DNA of 64,000 bases from Crambe crambe (lineage: Eukaryota; Porifera; Demospongiae; Poecilosclerida; Crambeidae): contig OZ004581.1 of the NCBI GenBank assembly GCA_963924555.1, positions 4,650,001 through 4,714,000 on the forward strand, read 5' to 3'. A program made the position numbers and the translations under genes. Shown piece after piece: positions 58,501 to 64,000 of the stretch. The notes below the pieces were generated by a model, which was given only the letters and a program-made list of their open reading frames with translations, ran no database searches and was not told the origin of the DNA. Numbering within the stretch: position 1 is the stretch's first letter; each line of letters begins with the position of its first letter.

Positions 58501-58860
58501 CAAGCGTGATGATTAACTAATGCACCCTTTTCCAATAGCACTTCAGCTACTTCACTATGTCCCTTTAGGCTAGCATGCATCAGCCCCGAGCGCCGATGGC
58601 TGGGTACGCCAGATTAGCATCAGAGGTGACCACCCAGTGCTGGGATCAAGAGATTCGCCATCTTCCAATAATTTCCCGACTTTCTGTACATCACCTAACC
58701 TGGCTGCTTCGTGTAAGGGAGGTAGATTAAGCCTACCTGCTGGTAGGTGTGGGTTAAGCACATAGAGATTTACCGCTTTCTCCATATTAATCTCCATAGA
58801 ACTAAAATCAACGGCGCTAACTGTGAACATAGCACACTGGTTCATTTGGTGTTTGAGCAT
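51691..58860 (-). CDS. Ankyrin-repeat / ZU5 / UPA-like / Death-Death protein gene; 5' half frameshifted
   Basis: Ankyrin repeats span 58860-57380, ZU5 is exon 57165-56741, UPA-like exons are 56362-56232 and 56070-55899, a 39-nt exon is 54782-54744, Death 1 is 54678-54400, a second 39-nt exon is 52533-52495, and Death 2 is 52360-52171 plus 51790-51691 (TAA stop). From 56741 on, every junction is GT-AG with agreeing phases. The ANK-ZU5-UPA-Death order is that of ankyrins and, without ANK, of PIDD and UNC5 proteins: membrane-skeleton or death-fold signalling scaffolds. Frame breaks lie in the ANK part (near 58610, 58510, 58420, 58290 and 57545) and in ZU5 (near 57090). It is therefore either a partly decayed gene, a gene whose intact 3' half is still used, or a site of sequence errors. 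Confidence 0.7.
52927..54202. mobile_element. 1.28-kb foldback element between the two Death modules
   Basis: The ends GTGGCCCATAAGGGCCATGT and its mirror enclose about 100 bp of matching TIR (52927-53030 with 54100-54202). Inner arms also pair (GGAGGGTGTGG near 53175 with CACACCCTCC near 53760). The interior repeats the CAAGATTGGAAATGG motif. It is non-coding, inserted in the intron between Death exon 1 and the second 39-nt exon. Confidence 0.85.
54344..54382. repeat. (CCCTAG)n tandem hexamer
   Basis: Five or so CCCTAG units lie immediately after the donor of the first Death exon. They resemble, but are not, the animal telomere unit CCCTAA. Confidence 0.9.
54400..54678 (-). CDS. Death domain exon, module copy 1 (with 39-nt exon 54782-54744)
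   Basis: It encodes LSAQWKRLCTKLRLQG, a MCLDLASMEWLKMNYN helix and YGRPTWKRLAKAVGELDYRL, the complete six-helix Death pattern with the conserved W in helix 1 and W-L in helix 5. The acceptor and donor are both phase 1. It is preceded by a 39-nt exon (13 codons, also phase 1 to 1), so the two-exon module can be duplicated or skipped without disturbing frame. Confidence 0.8.
54783..55898 (-). other. Intron between the UPA-like exon and the first 39-nt exon
   Basis: The 1.1-kb intron has a GTAATAAT donor at 55898 and a phase-1 acceptor at 54783. Frames at 55562-55908 are open on both strands but show no recognisable family. Confidence 0.6.
56741..57165 (-). CDS. ZU5-domain exon
   Basis: The exon begins after a TTGTCCACAG acceptor with a VNFEDVGVSVSIP start. 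It continues, after a one-base frame change near 57090, as CVTGSFILPDGYKPASPAYL, then NNVIVHIQHYVSLEN and a final FALKSFNLIQVV. The SP-YLI, V-V-V-QH and FS/FN landmarks are those of ZU5 domains, which bind partners such as spectrin in ankyrins and are autoproteolytic in PIDD. No HFS autoproteolysis triad is visible. The donor AAAAG then GTATTC (phase 1) matches the next exon. Confidence 0.65.
57380..58860 (-). pseudogene. Ankyrin-repeat segment with several frame breaks
   Basis: 58254-57544 is a clean 236-codon run of seven ankyrin repeats (for example SPLMIASRGGYFEVAKVLLE and SALMMASRGGHFEVAQLLLN). Upstream, repeats continue in changing frames: GHSEVAEVLLEKGA near 58540, KGRSKVVKILLENGA near 58460 and NEGDTALLIASNEGYPELAR near 58380. 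The N-terminal frame 58860-58570 has PPLHEAARLGDVQKVGKLLE. Downstream of 57544 another frame continues with ILFVASHFGHDQVVGLLLNN to about 57380. Ankyrin repeats bind proteins. The spacing of breaks (about one per 70-100 bp in the 5' part, none in the middle 700 bp) is uneven. Confidence 0.75.
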
Positions 58861-61182
58861 TATGCTGCTGGATATGAGTTACGCGTTCATGATCTTCGAG
58901 ATAGAGCTAGTTATATGTGGGCAGGTCTAGCTTCAGTTTATTTTGTCGCTGGGAGATTCTCTCGCGGCGACAAAATATCCGAGGAAATTCTGTCACGAAC
59001 GACCTAATCTCCTAGGATATTTCGTCGCCGCCAGGATATATTGTCGCTGCATATAAAGTACCTATTGGAGAGGTGGTATAGCTATATCTGATTATATAAA
59101 GACAATCGCTCACCAACAAATTGCTCTCCTAGCAATAAAAATCTAGATCGTTTCTACTACAGAGTTCGATATAAGCTGTGTCTACTGTCCCGGCAACGGG
59201 AGCGGTCCGCCAGTCCATAGATATACTAGACTACGTACACAGGATTGGAAACAGGGCATGCGCGCGTATAATTTATAAACCATCCGTGTATGTACCTGGC
59301 GAACAGAGAAATCTTACTCAAGATAAGAAAGAGGGTGAAAGGCAAGATATTTAGCGCAGCAATAATTATGATTATAAGTGAAAAGGCTCAATGACCTATA
59401 GCTGTAGTAGTTTATCATGTCAGTTTAGTCTGTTTATTGTTGCTATGGAAGAAAAACATGGAAACAGGTGACTGAAAAGTTTTGTGGCACTCATACCTTT
59501 AAAATAGAAATCTAGCTGCCTTACTTTTGGTATAAAATGAAAGATACTAGTTGACCATATGTACTCAAGTAGTTTCAATTTTGTGCAGGGCTGGAGATGG
59601 CATGCCATTTGCCATTGACGGTGTAAGAAGCCATTTCACTATGTTGTTCTTTATGTGAGGAGATGAGATACCTTCTTGTATCAGGGGCAGGAAAGGATAC
59701 ACTGGGGCAGCTTTACTCTTCATCTTGATCCCCCAAAACAAGTATATCACAACAAATCTCTCGATGAATTGGATGTTCAGCAGTGCACTATCAGTACTTG
59801 TTATCATTTTCTTATTATAACATGAAAGGAAATATGTGTAAAGTGACAGTATTAGTTGCTACATTATAGTATCCTTCTTTACTATAGCTTTTCTTGACAG
59901 CCAGCCATGGGTAATCTGAAGAAACAGTAACATCGACATGATTTTTTTACAGGCACCTTTAAAAAGTACATATGTACATATAAATGATCACTACCTAACA
60001 GATTAGTGGGGAAAAAGAGACTATACTTTTAACATCCAAGCTCCAGAGGTCCACAAAGTCGAACTACCATTGTTACTCGCAATTATACCCTCTAACACTT
60101 GAGAAACCAGCCTTTTTAAGAACTATGGTTGTTTAGCACTATACTAGCCCACTCTTTGCATTCTTTAAATTTACCAATTGGCTATAGTTTAGCAGAAATT
60201 TGGCACACTACTTCTCACCTGTTTGTTCAGGGCAATTTAGCACGAACAGCTGCTTACACGGATTGTCAGTATTGTCGTTATGGGCGCACGTGACCTGTTT
60301 CCAATCCTGTGTACGTAGTCTAGTATATCTATGGCCAGTCCAGGCACCCGGTCCCGGCACCAAAGATTTTTTTTTCAAAGATTGAAAAAGAAAAAAAAAA
60401 CTCCAATTCGACGCATTCAATAGCACGCAGTACTAACCATAGATATATGACACGTGTAATATATCTATGTATTAACTGATGCACTACGGTTCAAAACACC
60501 AAACTCTTTGTTGCCTTAGGGAACCCTTTGGGCCTGCCACAACAGTGCGTGAATAGTACGTCCCAAACTCCTAACGCTCGCTATTATAATACATAGTTCC
60601 GGTGTCCGAGTTTACCGATATTTTGTCGCTGGGAGATTCTATTCTGTAGCGGCGACAAAATATCCTAGGAAATTCTATCGCGAGCGACCTAATATCGTCC
60701 CCGCCAGGATATATCGTCACGCGCTGCATATAAAGTAGCTATTGGAGAGGTGGTATAGCTATATCTGATTATACAAAGACAATCGCTCGCCAACAAATTG
60801 CCCTAGCAATAAAAAATCTCCTAGGTCGTTTCTGTCTTGATCTTCTATAATCTCCTGGCTATATTTCTATGCTGTTTATAGGTACATCGAAATCTCAAGC
60901 TTGTTAGCTATTCACCTCTATAGTTGGGTGTATTCGCTCATACTTCAAAGGAGCATGTTTTTTCTTCTAGTATCTTGCTTAGCTAGAAAGTTAATATTTT
61001 TGCAAGTGTACAGCGATGGAATATTTATAACTGATCTATATTGATGTGAATGCATGATTGAGCTTTATACAAATCAGTATTGCAAAATATTCTAGATAGC
61101 TAGTTAGATGCGTGTAGATGCTTACTATAGAAAGTTAGAAAGTAAAAAATTATAATTTTTGATACAACATAGCTCAATAGCT

Positions 61183-61262
61183 AGGGAATCGAATCCGAGA
61201 CCGCACGGTCAATAGTACACGGCACTAATCGATGCGATGCGCTACAGTGGCAACGCTGCAAA
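61183..61262 (-). mobile_element. tRNA-derived SINE-like segment 1
   Basis: On the minus strand it shows a GGATTCGATTCCC box-B-like sequence 30-40 nt after an A-box-like TAGCGCATCG...AGTGCCG stretch. The acceptor stem does not pair, so it is not a tRNA gene. Confidence 0.5.
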
Positions 61263-62199
61263 TATCCGTTTGAAAGCGATATTTATACTTCTAACCTCAC
61301 AACAGTGCGTGAATAGTACGACCCATACACCTAACGCTCGCAGCGTTCGCTCGTACATAGGCCAGCTTCGTTAGCGTATGTATTAGCTACTATTGTCCAG
61401 GTAAGCTAATCAGAGCCGGGTGCCGGTGTCACAGTTTATTTTGTCGCTGGGAGATTCTGTCCCTGCAACAAAATATCATAGGAAATTCTGCTATCAGAGA
61501 GGTGGTATAGCTATATCTGATTAACAAATTGCTCTCCTAGCAATAAAAATCTAGATCGTTTCTACTACAGAGTTTGATATAGGCTGTGTCTACTGTCCCG
61601 GCAACGGGAGTGGTCCGTTCAGGCCACCAGTCCAAGCACTTGAAAAAGAAAAAAAAACTCCGATTCGCGAGACCACACATTCAATAGCACGCAGTACTAA
61701 CCATAGATATATGACACGTAATATATCTATGTACTAACCGATGCACTACACTAAACTCTTCGGTTGCCTTAGGGAAGGAACCCTTTGGGCCTGCCACAAC
61801 AGTGTCGGTCCCGGCACCAGGACACTTAAAAATTTTTCTCAAAGATTGAAAAAAAACTCCAATTCGAGAATCGAACGCGAGACCACACGCAATACTAACC
61901 ATAGATATATGAGTGTATTCGCTCATACTTCTAAGGAGCATGTTTTTTTTTCTAATGTCTTGCTTAGCTGGAGCGTTAATATTTTTTGCAAGTGTACAGC
62001 GATGGAATATTTATAACTGATCTATATTGATGTGAATGCATGATCATTGAGCTTTATGTATACAAATCAGTATTGCAAAATATTCTAGATAGCTACTTTC
62101 GTGTATTAGCTAGCTAGATGCTACAGAGCAACATGTCTCTTAGCTACTATAGAAAGTTAGTTATAGTTTTTGGTATAACATAGCTAAACAGCTAGCTAC

Positions 62200-62285
62200 A
62201 AATCGGGAATAGAACCAGAGACAGCACGTTCAATAGTACACGGCACTGACCGATGCGATGCGCTACAGTGGCAACGCTGCAAATA
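62200..62285 (-). mobile_element. tRNA-derived SINE-like segment 2
   Basis: The same arrangement as at 61183, with CTGGTTCTATTCCCG in place of the B box and GGTCAGTGCCGTGTACTATT before it. Confidence 0.5.
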
Positions 62286-63039
62286 TCCGTTTGAAAGCGA
62301 TATTTATACTTTTAATATCAAACTCTGGGCGAGTGTTGCCTAGCCTTGGAGTCACAAGAGTGCGTGAATCGTACGTCCCATACACCTAACGCTCGCTGCG
62401 TTCGTTCGCCATTATAATACATAGGCCAGCTTCGCTTGCCAATGTATTAGCTACTATTGTCCTGCCGGTGTCACAGTTTATTTTATCGCTGGGAGATTCT
62501 GTCGCGGCGACAAAATATCGTAAGAAATTCTGTCGCGAGCGACCTAATCTCGTCCCCGCCAGGATATATTGTCGCGCGCTGCATATAAAGTAGCTATTGG
62601 AGAGGTAGTATAGCTATATCTGATTATACAAAGACAATTGCTCGCCAACAATTGCCCTAGCAATAAAAATCTCATAGGTCGTTTCTGTCTTGGTGATGAA
62701 TCTCTTCTATAATGATATCTCCTGGCTATACTTCCATGCTGTTTATAGGTGCATCGAAATTTCAAGCTTATTAGCTATTCACCTTTATAGTTGGGTATAT
62801 TCGCTCATACTTCAAAGGAGCATGTTTTTTTTTCTAGTGTCTTGCTTAGCTAGAAAATTAATATTTTTTGCAAGTGTACAGCGATGGAATTTATAACTGA
62901 TCTATATTGATGTGAATGCATGATTGAGCTTTATATAAATCAGTATTGCAAAATATTCTAGATAGCTACTTACGTGTAATAGCTAGCAAGATGCGTAAAA
63001 AATTATAGTTTTTGCTATAACATAGCTCAATAGCTAGCT

Positions 63040-63125
63040 ACAAATCGGGAATCGAACCCTAGACCGCATGTTCAATAGTACACGGCACTGACCGATGCTA
63101 TGCGGTATAGTGGCAACGCTGCAAA
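63040..63125 (-). mobile_element. tRNA-derived SINE-like segment 3
   Basis: Minus strand: TAGCATCGGTCAGTGCCG (A-box-like), then GGGTTCGATTCCCG (good B box). There is no closing acceptor stem and no CCA context. A further copy begins at about 63965 and is cut by the window end. Confidence 0.55.
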
Positions 63126-64000
63126 TATCCGTTTGAAAGAGATATATACTTCTAACCTCAAACCATACACCTAACGCTCGCTCGCCATTATAATACATAG
63201 GCCAGCTTCGTTTGCCTATGTATTAGCTACTATTGTCCTGCCGGCACTCCACGGTAAGCTAATCAGAGCCGGCTGCCGGTGTCACAGTTTATTTTGTCGT
63301 TGGGAGATTCTGTCGCGGCGAAATTCTATCGCGAGCGACCTAATCTTTAAGGATATTTCGTCGCCGCCAGGATATATAGTCGCAGCTATCGGAGAGGTTG
63401 TATAGTTATATCCGATTATACAAAGATAATCGCTCACCAACAAATTGCTCTCCTTGCAATAAAAATCTAGATCGTTTCTACTACAGAATTCGATATAGGC
63501 TGTGTCTACTGTAACGAGAACGGTCTGTTCAGGCCACCAGTCGGTCCCGGCACCAGGACACTTAAATTTTTTTCAAAGATTGAAAAAGAAAAAAAAAACT
63601 CTATTTCGAGAATCGAACGCGAGACCACACATTCAATATCACGCAGTACTAAACATAGATATACGAGTGTATTCGCTCATACTTCAAAGGAGCATGGTTT
63701 TTTCTAGTGACTTGCTTAGCTAGAAAGTTAATATTTTTCCAAGTGTGCAGTGATGGAATATTTATAACTGTTCTATATTGATGTGTTGTGAATGTATGAT
63801 CATTGAGCTTTATGTATACAAATCAATATTGCAAAATATTCTAGATAGCTACTTATGTGTAATAGCTAGCTGAATGCTACAGAGCAACATGTCTCTTAGC
63901 TACTATAGAAAGTTAGAAAGTAAAAAATTATATTTTTTTTGGTATAACATAGCTCAACATCTAGCTACAAATCGGGAATCGAACCAGAGACAGCACGTTC

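Larger units (their letters stand above)
58920..64000. repeat. Array of related repeat units (GTCGC-rich block, tRNA-like block, hairpin blocks)
   Basis: The block TTTTGTCGCTGGGAGATTCT and its inverted partner GACCTAATCTCCTAGGATAT recur at about 58935, 60620, 61435, 62470 and 63290. Each is usually followed by TGGTATAGCTATATCTGATT, then by TTCGCTCATACTTCAAAGGA (60935, 61920, 62800, 63675), then by a tRNA-like segment. Units are direct repeats of roughly 0.8-1.2 kb with internal deletions. A related block occurs at 38690-38830 and 41940-42060. No protein is encoded. A stretch at 59210-60340 is bounded by inverted copies of a CTGTGTACGTAGTCTAGTAT block. Confidence 0.8.

Noticed and set aside
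59420-59807. 62 and 80 codon minus-strand frames
   Set aside because: No recognisable motif or splice context, and they lie between inverted repeat blocks.
61183-63125. Possible tRNA genes
   Set aside because: The B box and an A-box-like stretch are present, but acceptor stems do not pair and the copies sit in repeat units, so they are tRNA-derived repeats at most.

Overview
The window looks like nuclear DNA of an animal, most likely a demosponge of the Amphimedon type. It is AT-rich, has spliced genes with GT-AG introns (some only about 60 bp), carries metazoan families (Death domain, ZU5, astacin, MCMDC2) and is crowded with MITE-like foldback repeats. The organism is inferred from gene style and not proven. 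Exon-intron structures were built by hand from splice signals and reading-phase agreement.

Layout. (1) 1-16323, minus strand: one large gene of at least ten exons. It has an N-terminal Death domain, a long helical-repeat (ARM/HEAT-like) middle and a Cys/His-containing C-terminal region that runs off the left edge. All its splice phases agree, giving at least 1,876 codons without a break. Its largest intron (about 5.2 kb) holds a repeat element into which a truncated retroelement has inserted. (2) 16.3-22 kb: repeats plus a broken gene for a PD-(D/E)XK-like protein with a coiled-coil tail (19412-20780, minus). (3) About 22.0-38.4 kb: a very large inverted repeat. Its arms carry mirrored 158-bp satellite arrays. 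One arm holds a TTAA-flanked insertion absent from the other, and the other holds a broken SAMD3-like gene. (4) 38.4-42.9 kb: a second inverted repeat and repeat fragments. (5) 43-50.8 kb: a row of decayed genes: a transposase-like pseudogene (minus), a mitochondrial-type leucyl-tRNA synthetase (plus), MCMDC2 (plus) and an astacin protease (minus). All show single-base frame breaks. (6) 51.7-58.9 kb, minus: an ankyrin-repeat/ZU5/UPA-like/Death/Death gene. Its 3' half is intact in phase, its 5' half is frameshifted, and its last two Death domains arose by duplication of a two-exon module. (7) 59-64 kb: repeated units with tRNA-like segments and related inverted repeats.

The two Death-domain genes (Death+helical repeats, and ANK-ZU5-Death-Death) have the architecture of signalling or innate-immune scaffolds. 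No pathway link between them can be shown from sequence alone. The main unexplained items are the unnamed conserved regions of the large Death-domain gene, the 16-kb inverted repeat, the Death-module duplication, and the contrast between unbroken and heavily frameshifted genes within one window.
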